The notes under the pieces were generated by a model. It saw nothing but the letters and a program-made list of their open reading frames with translations. It did not search any database and was not told where the DNA came from. The position numbers were made by a program, and so were the translations under genes. Of a stretch of 64,000 bases of DNA, positions 8,788 to 18,200 are shown piece by piece. The DNA is from Acidobacteria bacterium Mor1. Lineage in GTDB: Bacteria; Acidobacteriota; Polarisedimenticolia; Polarisedimenticolales; Polarisedimenticolaceae. Where the stretch lies: assembly GCA_001664505.1 (NCBI GenBank), contig CP011806.1, forward strand, positions 1,030,400-1,094,399, given 5' to 3'. Position 1 is the first letter of the stretch. Every line of letters begins with the position of its first letter.

Positions 8788-10542
8788 CTAGTTGATGTAC
8801 CAGTAGGCCACGAGGCTGACGCTCCAGCTTCCGTTGAGCGGCGTCACGTTGTAGTCCAGGTTGTAGCTGGCACCGGGCGCCAGCGTGCTGGTCATGTCCA
8901 GGTCGTTGTCGCAGGGCGCGTTCTCGTGACAGGCGACGTAGCCCGGGCACCAGCCGGCGCGGGAGAACGTGCAGGAAGGCCAGCCGCAGGCGTTCCAGTT
9001 CTGGCAGTCGAAGATCGATGCCGGGGAACAATCGGTACGCCAGGGAATCGCCGACCAGGCCACGCTGCTGTCGACGAGGATCTGGTTGGTGCGCTGACAG
9101 AACTCGTCGCAGTTCTGGCAGGAACCGCCCGGGCAGCCGGTGTCGCAACTCTGGCCGTCGGCGGACCCGCCGTCGCAGGCCTGGTTTCCGCCGTGACCCG
9201 AGGTGAACAGGCGGGTGAACACCTGCGTAGCGTCCGCCGGGATCGAGAGCGCGGCCGTCGGCGGGCTCTGGTTGCCGAAGAACAGTGTCTGGATGCCGTC
9301 GGCCGGCGGCTTGGGCGAGACCTCGTCGGGTCGCTTGCTGAACTCGAACTCGGTAGTCACATGCCAGCCGCCCTGGACGAAGTGTCCGATGTAGGCGCCG
9401 AGGTAACGCTCGCCGGTGAACAGCGAGGTGAACGGGGTCACATCCATCTCGAGCACCCGGCCCGGGATCACTCCGGTGCCGTCCGGCGGCGCGGCGTCGG
9501 ACCCGAAGGGGGTCACCCCGTGGATCAACTCGATGTTGTTGTGGGTCCGGCAGCCACCGCCCTGCTCGATGCAGTCATCCAGCACCATGTAGAGGAACGC
9601 CGTGCGATCCCAGGGGTCACCGCAGGTGTTGTAGCCGCCGTTACAGGGCGGGTGCAGGCAGGGGTTCCCGGTGCCGCACTTGCTGGTGTTCTGCTGGGCC
9701 GGCGGGTTGCAGAGCTTGGAGTCCATGGTGAACCGGACCAGCACCCGGCTCCAGTCCCCTTCGGGGAAGGTGGCCGGCACCATCAGCTCCCAGCCGTTGC
9801 TGCGCTGAACGTGGGAGGGATCGGTCGGGGTGCACTTCTCGGCGCCCCAGCAGAGCTTGTCGTCGTCGTGAGCCCGCACGCGAACGCGGCCGGCCACGGC
9901 GTCGATGTGCTCGTTGGAGAACAGCGACTCGTTGCCCTGGTCATCGACGGCGGTCACCGCGATGTACCAGTTGACCCACAGCTCCAGCCCGCTCAGAACG
10001 TGCGACGTGGCCGAACCGACATCGTCGACCGACTCGTACACCCCGGGCTCGCGGCCGTAGTAGACCTTGTAGTTCACCACGCCGGGCACGTCGGTCCAGT
10101 TGACGTCGATGGTGGTCTCGGTCCAGTCACCGGAAAGCACGGGAGCCGCAAGCGACGAAGCGCGGGTGCGTCCCTCGTTGCCGTCGCCGTCCACGGCGCT
10201 GACCAGGTAGAAACCGGGGTTCGGATCGATCCGCGCTCCGGCGTCCACGAAGGAGGTCGAAGCGCTGGTGCCGACCAGGTTGGACCCGCCGGTCTTGTCC
10301 GGCACGAAGTCCTTGGTCGCACCCTTGTAGATGTTGTACTGGGTGACGGTCTCGGCGTTGCCGGCGGCGTCGACGGTCACGGCGGGCCAGCTCAACTCGA
10401 CATCGTTGGGGTCGGCGCCGGGGTTCGCGACCAGTCCGGTCACGTCCGCAGGCGCGGTCACATCGGCCGCCCAGATCGGGCAAACCAGCAGAATGGCGCC
10501 CAGCGCCGCGACGGCGGCCCGGGATCCAGCAATCGTTCGCAT
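8788..10542 (-). CDS. Exported fibronectin type III protein with PNGase F-like C-terminal domain
   Basis: A 584-residue secreted protein. The ATG at 10542 follows a G6 tract and opens a classical signal peptide ending in LLVCPIWAAD. Two FN3-type domains follow (about 28-125 and 130-215; markers WTDVPGVVNYKVYYG and WYIAVTAVDDQGNES). The remaining 370 residues are rich in Cys and Trp. The last part contains FSRAGWCPGY, then HENAPCDND and GASYNLDYNV, a pattern I associate with the jelly-roll domains of peptide-N-glycosidase F relatives. Many Cys are spaced for disulfides (GTGNPCLHPPCNGGYNTCG). It could bind or deglycosylate extracellular glycoproteins. Catalytic residues of PNGase F were not confirmed, so a purely binding or structural role remains possible. 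Confidence 0.7.
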   Translation of the reverse strand: MRTIAGSRAAVAALGAILLVCPIWAADVTAPADVTGLVANPGADPNDVELSWPAVTVDAAGNAETVTQYNIYKGATKDFVPDKTGGSNLVGTSASTSFVDAGARIDPNPGFYLVSAVDGDGNEGRTRASSLAAPVLSGDWTETTIDVNWTDVPGVVNYKVYYGREPGVYESVDDVGSATSHVLSGLELWVNWYIAVTAVDDQGNESLFSNEHIDAVAGRVRVRAHDDDKLCWGAEKCTPTDPSHVQRSNGWELMVPATFPEGDWSRVLVRFTMDSKLCNPPAQQNTSKCGTGNPCLHPPCNGGYNTCGDPWDRTAFLYMVLDDCIEQGGGCRTHNNIELIHGVTPFGSDAAPPDGTGVIPGRVLEMDVTPFTSLFTGERYLGAYIGHFVQGGWHVTTEFEFSKRPDEVSPKPPADGIQTLFFGNQSPPTAALSIPADATQVFTRLFTSGHGGNQACDGGSADGQSCDTGCPGGSCQNCDEFCQRTNQILVDSSVAWSAIPWRTDCSPASIFDCQNWNACGWPSCTFSRAGWCPGYVACHENAPCDNDLDMTSTLAPGASYNLDYNVTPLNGSWSVSLVAYWYIN

Positions 10543-10606
10543 CGAATTCCCCCCTGACAAGGTTCGTTTCGCCGGCCGACGCACCTGTCGGCAGTCCAGC
10601 GAGAGT

Positions 10607-10635
10607 TATTTACCCCGATTTTCATCGACTTCCAA
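10607..10635 (-). promoter_or_regulatory. Possible sigma-70-type promoter for the FN3/PNGase F-like gene
   Basis: On the minus strand TTGGAA, a 17-base spacer and TAAATA lie about 65 bases upstream of the ATG at 10542. The spacing is ideal but the hexamers are only partial matches, so this is a weak call. Confidence 0.3.
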
Positions 10636-10690
10636 GCCTGCGGCCGAAAGCAAGCCCGGTTTCGAACGCCGGCGAACAACTAACGTGAAC

Positions 10691-10702
10691 AGCGTTAACG
10701 CT
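10691..10702. promoter_or_regulatory. Palindrome AGCGTTAACGCT in the divergent promoter region
   Basis: A perfect 12-bp palindrome lies 70 bases upstream of the TonB-receptor start and 149 bases upstream of the divergent FN3 gene. The core GTTAACGC recurs at about 13486-13494, upstream of the next exported-protein gene. It could be an operator shared by this export locus. No regulator is encoded nearby. Confidence 0.35.
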
Positions 10703-10772
10703 TTACATAAGAAAAAGGGGCTATACGGCAAGGCCGGGATTCGGTTAATCTCCCCTGATGGGGGTGCTTGAT

Positions 10773-13400
10773 ATGGGGTCTAGAGGGCGTCGCGCCGCGG
10801 CGTTGGTGCTGTTGTCTGCGCTCATGTGGCTGCCCGTGGCCGCTCAGGAGACCGGCGGCCGCATCGAGGGCCGGGTCCAGAACGACGGCAAGGGCATCGC
10901 CAACGTCGTCGTAATGATCCAGCAGACCAGGGCGGTGGAGCTCACCGACGACAAGGGTGACTTCGCCTTCGCCTCGGTCCCCCCGGGCACCTATACCCTG
11001 GTGTTCACCCTGGGCGACAACAACACCGTCCGCGAGGGGGTCGTCGTCCAGGAAGGCCTCGTCGAGGAACTGGACATCGCCGTCGACTGGAAGGGCGGCA
11101 TCGTCGAGAAGGTCAAGGTCTTCGCCGCCGCCGAGCGTGCGGCCAAGATCGTCGACGCCCCGGCCGCCGTCACCGAGATCACCGAGGAAGAGATCAGCCG
11201 GGAAGCGGCCCACGGCCAGGCGCCGAAGCTCCTGGAGTTCAGCCCCGGCGCCGAGGTAACCCAGAGCGGCCTCTACGACTTCAACTTCAACACCCGCGGG
11301 TTCAACAGCTCGTTGAACCGCCGGGTCGCGACCTACATCGACGGCCGCGACGTCAGCGTCATCCTGCTCGGCGCCCAGGAATGGGCGGCGCTCTCCGGCC
11401 TGATGGACGACATCGGATCCCTCGAGTTCGTCCGCGGGCCGAGCGCCGCGCTTTACGGGGCCAACGCCTCCAGTGGCGTGATCAACATCACGACCAAGTC
11501 CCCGCGCAACAGCCTCGGCACCTCGGTACGGATGGTCGGTGGCCAGATCGGCACCCGCGCCATGGTGCTGCGCCACGCCAACCACCTGGGCGGCGACTGG
11601 TACGCCAAGGTCGTGGCCAGCATCGAGAACTCCGGCGACTTCGCCATCTCCCGCAACCCCGACGGCCCCGACAACGTCTCGGGCACGGGCGACGATCTCC
11701 TCGATCCGGAGTATTCCGAGTTCTGCATGCTGATCGGTGAAGTCGACTGCCTTCCCGAAGAGAAGACCCTGTTCCGCAGCCAGGACAACGACATCATGTC
11801 CGGCTCCCTGCGGATCGACCGCTACTTCAACGACGACGAGGGGCTGCTGACCCTCGAGTACGGCGTCTCGGATATCGAGGGCCCGGTGTTCCAGACCGGC
11901 ATCGGCCGGGTCCAGGTGCTCAACGCCAAGCGCCCGTTCTACCGCGCCTCCTACTCCACCGATCGCTGGAACGTCCAGGCCCACTACGCCGAGCGCCAGG
12001 GGGACCAGGTCAACCTGACCCAGGACCTGATCGTCAACTTCGAGCTGGTCTCCGACACCAAGCGCTACGGGATCGAAGGCCAGGGCAACTGGAAGTTTGC
12101 CGGCGACCGCGGCCGTTTCGTCATCGGCGCCGCCCACACCGAAGAACGGGTCGACACCACCGGCCCCGACGGCGACCAGACGGTGGTCTACACGCCGATC
12201 TCCACCGACCGGCAGGCGATCTTCAGCCAGTTCGATTGGAAGCTCAACGACAAGCTCGAGTTGGTGCTGGCCGGGCGCTTCGACCAGAACACCCTCCACG
12301 ACACCCAGTTCTCCCCCAAGGCGGCGCTTGTCTGGGAGATGCTCCAGAACCACTCGTTCCGCTTCACGTACAACGAAGCGTTCCAGGTGGCGAATTACTC
12401 GGAGTTCTTCCTCAACACCCGCATCTCGGCCTTTCCCATGGGCGGCTTCGTCCAGACGATCTGCAATGCTCCGGTGCCGACCCTGCCGCCGGAGGGGGTG
12501 GACTGCGGCATTCCGCCGACCCAGCCCGACGGCAGCCCGACCTTCATTCCGATCATCGCCGTGGGCAACGACGACCTGAAGCTCGAGCAAACCCAGGCCT
12601 GGGAAGTCGGCTACAGCGGGCTGTTCGCCCGGCGCCTGTTCGTGACCCTGGACTACTACAACAACCGCAACCGGGACTTCATCACCGACCTGATTCCCCA
12701 GGTCGGCACGATCCTCGGTCAGTGCCCCGACGACGATCCGATCGGCGACCCGACCCTCTGTCCGGTCAACCCGGATTTCCTGCCCTGGGTTTCCACCGAC
12801 GAGGCGGAGACTACCTTCCTGGTTCCCCCCCGTCCGCCGGGCTTCCCCGGGCTCACCGTGGCCCAGGCGCTGCGCAACGCGGTCGACAACTCGGTCGGCG
12901 GCCAGAGCCTCGGCTTCCGCCTGGGGCAGAACCTGGACGGCAGCCCGGTGGTCGTCGCGCGCACCTACTCGAACATCGGCCTGGTCGATACCCAGGGTGT
13001 CGACTTCGGCGCCCAGTACTTCCTCACCGACAACCTGAACCTGCAGGCCAGCTACTCCTGGTTCGACTTCGACATCCTCGACGACGACCCGCGCATCCGG
13101 GACATCCTGCTGCCCAACTCCCCCGAGCACAAAGCCAGCCTCTCGCTGAGCTACGCCGGCGACAAGTTCGACGCCCGGGTCTCGGGCCGCTGGGTCGATG
13201 ACTTCCGCTGGTCCGCCGGCGTGTTCCAGGGAGATGTCGAGTCATACACCTCCGTCGACCTGGGCATGAACTACAAGATCGATGAAACGTTCAGCGTCGG
13301 GTTGAACGTCACCAATGCACTGAACAACGAGGTCTTTCAAGCCTTCGGTGGTACGCTTCTGAATCGCCGGGCGCTGGTCAACCTGACGTATAGGAATTAG
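10773..13400 (+). CDS. TonB-dependent receptor with carboxypeptidase-regulatory-like N-terminal domain
   Basis: An 875-residue outer-membrane receptor that should take up a substrate using TonB energy. After the signal peptide (cleavage near VAAQ) comes a carboxypeptidase-regulatory-like beta-sandwich (about 22-85, GRIEGRVQNDGKGIANVVV), then the plug (about 120-240, with LEFVRGPSAALYGANASSG followed by VINITTKSP), then the beta-barrel to the C-terminus. The last strand ends LVNLTYRN, without the usual final Phe. Three predicted surface loops each carry a Cys pair (CMLIGEVDC, CNAPVPTLPPEGVDC, CPDDDPIGDPTLC), suggesting disulfide-stapled loops. The ATG at 10773 sits eight bases after a G5 tract; ATG 10758 would add five residues. 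The substrate is unknown; the neighbours suggest peptide or glycoprotein products. Confidence 0.92.
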   Translation: MGSRGRRAAALVLLSALMWLPVAAQETGGRIEGRVQNDGKGIANVVVMIQQTRAVELTDDKGDFAFASVPPGTYTLVFTLGDNNTVREGVVVQEGLVEELDIAVDWKGGIVEKVKVFAAAERAAKIVDAPAAVTEITEEEISREAAHGQAPKLLEFSPGAEVTQSGLYDFNFNTRGFNSSLNRRVATYIDGRDVSVILLGAQEWAALSGLMDDIGSLEFVRGPSAALYGANASSGVINITTKSPRNSLGTSVRMVGGQIGTRAMVLRHANHLGGDWYAKVVASIENSGDFAISRNPDGPDNVSGTGDDLLDPEYSEFCMLIGEVDCLPEEKTLFRSQDNDIMSGSLRIDRYFNDDEGLLTLEYGVSDIEGPVFQTGIGRVQVLNAKRPFYRASYSTDRWNVQAHYAERQGDQVNLTQDLIVNFELVSDTKRYGIEGQGNWKFAGDRGRFVIGAAHTEERVDTTGPDGDQTVVYTPISTDRQAIFSQFDWKLNDKLELVLAGRFDQNTLHDTQFSPKAALVWEMLQNHSFRFTYNEAFQVANYSEFFLNTRISAFPMGGFVQTICNAPVPTLPPEGVDCGIPPTQPDGSPTFIPIIAVGNDDLKLEQTQAWEVGYSGLFARRLFVTLDYYNNRNRDFITDLIPQVGTILGQCPDDDPIGDPTLCPVNPDFLPWVSTDEAETTFLVPPRPPGFPGLTVAQALRNAVDNSVGGQSLGFRLGQNLDGSPVVVARTYSNIGLVDTQGVDFGAQYFLTDNLNLQASYSWFDFDILDDDPRIRDILLPNSPEHKASLSLSYAGDKFDARVSGRWVDDFRWSAGVFQGDVESYTSVDLGMNYKIDETFSVGLNVTNALNNEVFQAFGGTLLNRRALVNLTYRN

Positions 13401-13593
13401 AAGCAGAGGTAATCACTCCCCCACCCCATCCGGGCTCGAGCGCAATCGCCGGGGTCCAGGGGGAAGTTTGTCCCGAGTACGGCCCGTTAACGCCGTAAAC
13501 CCCTCACAACAAACGCTTTAGCACGACCATTCTCCCCGGAATGGGTGTACGCTTCCGGGGATGAGTTTGCGTGTTTTCTTGGGGGTTTTTTGC

Positions 13594-15150
13594 ATGCTTC
13601 GAATCCGCACCCTTCTTATGATTCTCGCCCTACTGCTCGCATGCAGCGCAGCGGTAGCACACAGCCCGACCGTCGATGCCGACCTCTCGGACTGGTGCCT
13701 CGGCGCCACGTCCAACGGCGTAGGCGGGGCTCGCGTCGAGGACTCCTCGGCCGAGCTGACCTGCGGTAACTGTTCCACCTCGACCAACCAGGCCTGCTCC
13801 CTCGACACCGATTGCCCCGGAGCGGAGACCTGCGTCAACCTGACCAGCAAGGTCGAGACGGTCTGGTGGGATAACCGGACCGACGGAGCCGTGAACGACC
13901 TCGGCACCGTGGCCGTTACCCAGGACAACGAGTTCCTGTACATCTCCGCCGAGCTCTGGGTCGACCCCGATCCGGTCTCGCTGCCCTTCGGTCAGTTCGT
14001 GATCGACTACACCGAAGGGGGTCTGAACGAGTTCGACGATCCGCTGAACAACCTCGTCGCGCCGGGTAACTGCAGCGTGTCCACCGACCGCAACTGCACC
14101 TCCGACGCCGACTGCCACTTCTGCGCGATCTCCACCGAACCGTTCCCCTCGACCCGCGTCCGCGCCTGCGGCTCCGGCTGCAACCCGGACATCCCGGCCG
14201 ACGTCTGCGACCAGTCCCAGACCTGCGTCAACCTGGGCGCCGGCGGACTGAAGCGCCGCATGGGCGCCAACGCCGGTCCGGCCTTCGACGCCGACTACCT
14301 GCTGCTGTTCGACTTCAGCTTCTGGCTGGTCAGCGCCGGCGACTCGGTGCTGCTCAAGGAACCCGGCACCCTGGATCCGAGCACCCCGTGGGACACGGTC
14401 TTCGGCTGCACCCCGGACTTCCTCGGCGACGACACCGCCTGTGACTTCGAGCCTGCGGTCAACCCGGGCGCCAGCGGCGGCTCCGGTGGACCTCCGGGAG
14501 GCATCGAGGTCGCGATCCCGTGGAGCGCGTTCGGCTGCACCGGTTGCCCCGGCGCCTGCAGCTGCCCCGGCTTCGGCCCGGGCCAGGACTTCCGCTTCTC
14601 GCTGATGGTCGCTCGCGGCACCACCTCCCTGGACTTCCGGGTGGACGGCGCCATCGAGGACGTCCTCTCCGAGTCCGCCGGCGGCACGACCACCACGTCG
14701 ACCCAGGACTGCCCGGGCATGGGCACCATGACCACCGCGTGCGAGCTGGCCGACGGCAGCCATGACGCGATGGTTCCGCGGGATGCGGTGCTGGCCAACG
14801 AGGTCGCCACCGGCGGCCGCCTGCGCGGCCTGACCGTGGACAAGTCCGGCGGCGACGTCATCCTCGAGTGGGGCGCGTCCTGCTCGGACGGTGACGACGA
14901 CTACGGCGTGTACGAAGGCACCCTGGCCAGCCTCAGCGGCGGCGTCTACGACCATCTGGTGGTGGCCGGCCTGTGCAGCACCGGCGGTACGACCAGCGCG
15001 ACCTTCGCGCCCGGGGCCAGCAGCCACTACTACCTGGTGGTGCCCAACAGCGCCGCTTCGGAAGGTTCCTACGGCCTCGACAGCGGCGGCGCCCAGCGTC
15101 CCGCCAGTACGTCGCCCTGCGAACCGCAGTCGGTGGGCAACTGCCCGTAA
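13594..15150 (+). CDS. Exported Cys-rich protein of unknown function with FN3-like C-terminal tail
   Basis: A 518-residue protein with a signal peptide ending LLACSAAVAHSP. The ATG at 13594 follows a G5 tract by eight bases; an upstream in-frame ATG at 13561 would add 11 residues but has no spaced ribosome site. The body (about 25-400) begins TVDADLSDWCLG, resembling proteins whose first domain describes a surface beta-sandwich (DOMON/CBM9-like is a guess). It has Cys clusters such as CSVSTDRNCTSDADC. The last 100 residues form a module (GDVILEWGASC, DYGVYEGTL, HYYLVVPN, EGSYGLDSGG and a terminal Cys) that recurs at the ends of the penicillin acylase and cytochrome proteins in this window. 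The enzymatic role, if any, is unknown; it probably acts at or outside the cell surface with its neighbours. Confidence 0.75.
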   Translation: MLRIRTLLMILALLLACSAAVAHSPTVDADLSDWCLGATSNGVGGARVEDSSAELTCGNCSTSTNQACSLDTDCPGAETCVNLTSKVETVWWDNRTDGAVNDLGTVAVTQDNEFLYISAELWVDPDPVSLPFGQFVIDYTEGGLNEFDDPLNNLVAPGNCSVSTDRNCTSDADCHFCAISTEPFPSTRVRACGSGCNPDIPADVCDQSQTCVNLGAGGLKRRMGANAGPAFDADYLLLFDFSFWLVSAGDSVLLKEPGTLDPSTPWDTVFGCTPDFLGDDTACDFEPAVNPGASGGSGGPPGGIEVAIPWSAFGCTGCPGACSCPGFGPGQDFRFSLMVARGTTSLDFRVDGAIEDVLSESAGGTTTTSTQDCPGMGTMTTACELADGSHDAMVPRDAVLANEVATGGRLRGLTVDKSGGDVILEWGASCSDGDDDYGVYEGTLASLSGGVYDHLVVAGLCSTGGTTSATFAPGASSHYYLVVPNSAASEGSYGLDSGGAQRPASTSPCEPQSVGNCP

Positions 15151-15200
15151 GCCGCGTCGCGGCCCACAGGGCCCGACCCTTCGCACGAATCGAACAAGGA

Positions 15201-15231
15201 GCCTCCCGGCGTGGTGAGAGCGCCGGGAGGC
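15201..15231 (+). terminator. Hairpin between two exported-protein genes (weak terminator or processing site)
   Basis: An 11-bp perfect stem (GCCTCCCGGCG / CGCCGGGAGGC) with a nine-base loop. No T tract follows, so it may stabilise or attenuate the transcript rather than end it. The next ATG is 20 bases downstream. Confidence 0.5.
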
Positions 15232-15251
15232 ATCCCAACCGGGGGAGAGAT

Positions 15252-18200
15252 ATGAAACATTCAGCCAGCAAGCTGGCGGTCCTGCTCGCCGTCGCGGCTC
15301 TGGTCCTTCCGACCGCCGCGACCGCGGTCACGCTGGATCAGCCGGTGACGGTCTACTTCGACGAGTTCGAGGTACCGACCGTCCACGCTCAGACCGAGCA
15401 TGACGCGATCTACATGCAGGGGTTCATGCATGCCAAGGATCGCTTCTTCCAGATGGACTTCCAGCGCCGCCAGTTCTCGGGCACCCTGTCCGAACTGGTC
15501 GGCCCCGGCGCGATCGCGACCGACGTGCAGCTCCGCACCCTCGGCCTGCGCCGCGCCGCCGAAGCGAGCCTCGCGGCCCAGACGCCGGAAACCATGGCCT
15601 GGCTGCAGGCCTACTCCGACGGCGTCAACGCCTTCATCCAGAGCCCGGTCGAGCCGCTGCCGATCGAGTACACCGCCCTCGAGATCGACCGCGGCGGTAT
15701 CGCGCCCTGGACCCCGACCGACACCCTGGTGATGGTCAAGGGTCTGGCCTTCGGCCTCTCGTTCAGCCTGGCCGACATCGACCGCACCCTCGCGCTGCTG
15801 ACCTTCCTCGGCACCTGCGAGGTGTTGGGATGTAACGGCCTGCAGCTGTTCCAGGACGACCTCTACCGGGTCGCGCCCTTCGCCGCCGCCCTCTCGGTCC
15901 CGCCGCCGCCGCCTCCGCCGGGAGCCCCGCCGGCCGACAGCGATCCGCCGGAGGATGAGGAGCATCCGGACTTCTACGGCGATGCCGGCTTCGAGACCCT
16001 TGTCCAGAGCTACCGGGACGCGATCTCCGAGATTCCGATGCTCGACGCCATGGCCGAAGAGGACCTGACCGAGCGCGGCTCCAACTGGTGGATCGCCTCA
16101 GGCGCCCTGACCGATTCCGGTTACCCGATGCTGGCCAACGACCCGCATCTGGCGCTGGGCACCCCGGCGACCTTCTACGAATTCCACATGATCGTCGAGA
16201 ACGGCATCAACGCCACCGGCATCAGCTTCCCCGGCGCGCCCGGCCTGGTCCAGGGTTGTAACGAGACCATCTGCTGGGGCTCGACCAACAACGCCATCGA
16301 CGTCACCGACGTCTACCAGGAAGTGCTGCTGGCCCTCGACCCGAGCCAGCCGACGACTCCGACCCACACCCTGTTCCAGGGCCAGCCGGAGCCGCTGCAG
16401 TTCATCCCGCAAGCCTTCTACTTCAACAACATCGGGGATGGCTTCAACAACACGATCTTCCAGGCGGACGTACCGGCCGATTCCGGCGGCGTGACCTTCG
16501 TCGTCCCCCGCCGCAACAACGGCCCGATCGTCCAGGTCCAGTTCGACCCCACGGCCAACCCGCCGTTCACCGGCATCTCCGTGCAGTACGCCGGCTGGGG
16601 ACCGACCCAGGAGCTCGAGGCGTTCCGCCAGTTCACCCGGGCCGCGAGCCCGACCGACTTCAAAAACGCGCTCCAGTACTTCGACGTCGGCTCCCAGAAC
16701 TGGGCTTACGCCGACATCAACGGCAACATCGCCTACTACACCTCGGGTGAGCTGCCGATCCGCGAGGATCTCCAGTTCCTGTTCTTCCCCGACGGCCTGA
16801 TCTCGCCGCAGCTGATTCGTGACGGCACCAACACCAGCCGCCACGAGTGGGCTCCGCTGCAAAACCCGCAGCCGAACCAGTCGCTGCCCTACGAGATCCT
16901 GCCCTTCAGCGAGATGCCGCAGATCGAGAATCCCGCGGCGGGCTACATCATCAACGCCAACAACGATCCCGTCGGCGACACCTTCAACAACGTCGCCTGG
17001 GACCAGTTCCGCGCCTTCTTCAACGGCCGGAAATACCTGAGCTCCCAGTACGCACCGGGCTTCCGCTCCAAGCAGCTCCAGAATCAGATGGATGCGCTGC
17101 TTGGTGGCGGCGGCACCGTCTCCGAGGCGGAGTTCATCGCGCTTCAGGGCAACAACCAGCTCCTCGACGCCGAGGTGTTCCTGCCCTACATCCAGACCGC
17201 CTACGACAACGCCATCGCTCCCGGCGCCGCGCCGGAGCTGGCCGCCATCGTCGCCGATCCCCGGATCGGTGAAGCGGTCTCCCGTCTGTCGGCCTGGAGC
17301 TTCGGGACGCCGACCGGCATCGACCAGGGCTTCGACCCCGGTGATCCTCCGGGCGTGCCGGGACCGGCTCAGGCCAGCGACGCCGATGCCTCCGCCGCCG
17401 CCACGATCTACGCCATGTGGCGTAGCCAGGTGGTCAAGCGGGTTATCGACGGCACCCTGGCCAACCTGCCGGTTCCGCTGGACTCCTTCGCCCCGGGTAC
17501 CTCCCAGGCGATGTCGGCGCTGCGTGAACTGCTCGAGAACTACGATCTGACCGGCGGCACCGGCCGCTCGCTGATCAACTTCTTCCAGGTTCCGGGAGTC
17601 GCCGACCAGGAGGTCGCTCGCGACATCATCCTGCTGCAGGCGATCGGCAACGGTCTCGACCTGCTGGCCTCCCCCGAGTTCGCTCCGGCGTTCGGGCAGT
17701 CGACGGACATGTCGACCTACAACTGGGGCAAGCTACACCGCATCGTGTTCCGCCACCCGCTGGGCGGCTCCTTCGACATCCCGCCGCCGGGCTCCCCGGA
17801 CAACCTGGCTGCCGATCTTCCGGGTATCTCCCGGGCCGGCGGTCTGGGCGCGCTGGATGCTTCGGCCCACAGTGCCCGGGCCGACGGACTCAACGAGTTC
17901 ATGTTCGGTTCCGGTCCGTCGCGGCGCGTGGTCGCGACCATGACCCCCGACGGCCCGATGGTCAAACAGATCATCCCGGGTGGTCAGAGCGGCGCTCCCG
18001 GTAGCCCGCAACAGACCGACCAGCTCAACCTGTGGCTGGTCAACGAGTACAAGAACCTGCCGGTCTCCCTGGAAGATGTCGCCAACAACGCCGAGCGCGC
18101 CTGGAACATCGACTGCGGTAACGGCAGCGTGGATCCGGGCGAGCAGTGCGACGACGGCAACATCAACGGCAACGACGGCTGCAACACCGTCTGCCGCGTG

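Noticed and set aside
10695-13130. A long open frame antisense to the TonB receptor
   Set aside because: It has no signal, start site or motif, and is rich in Val, Gly and Asp as expected for the reverse of a GC-rich gene. The receptor on the plus strand has clear domains.
15001-15251. A frame extension of the penicillin acylase gene upstream of 15252
   Set aside because: It only overlaps the previous gene in another frame. The ATG at 15252 has a G-rich ribosome site and starts the signal peptide.
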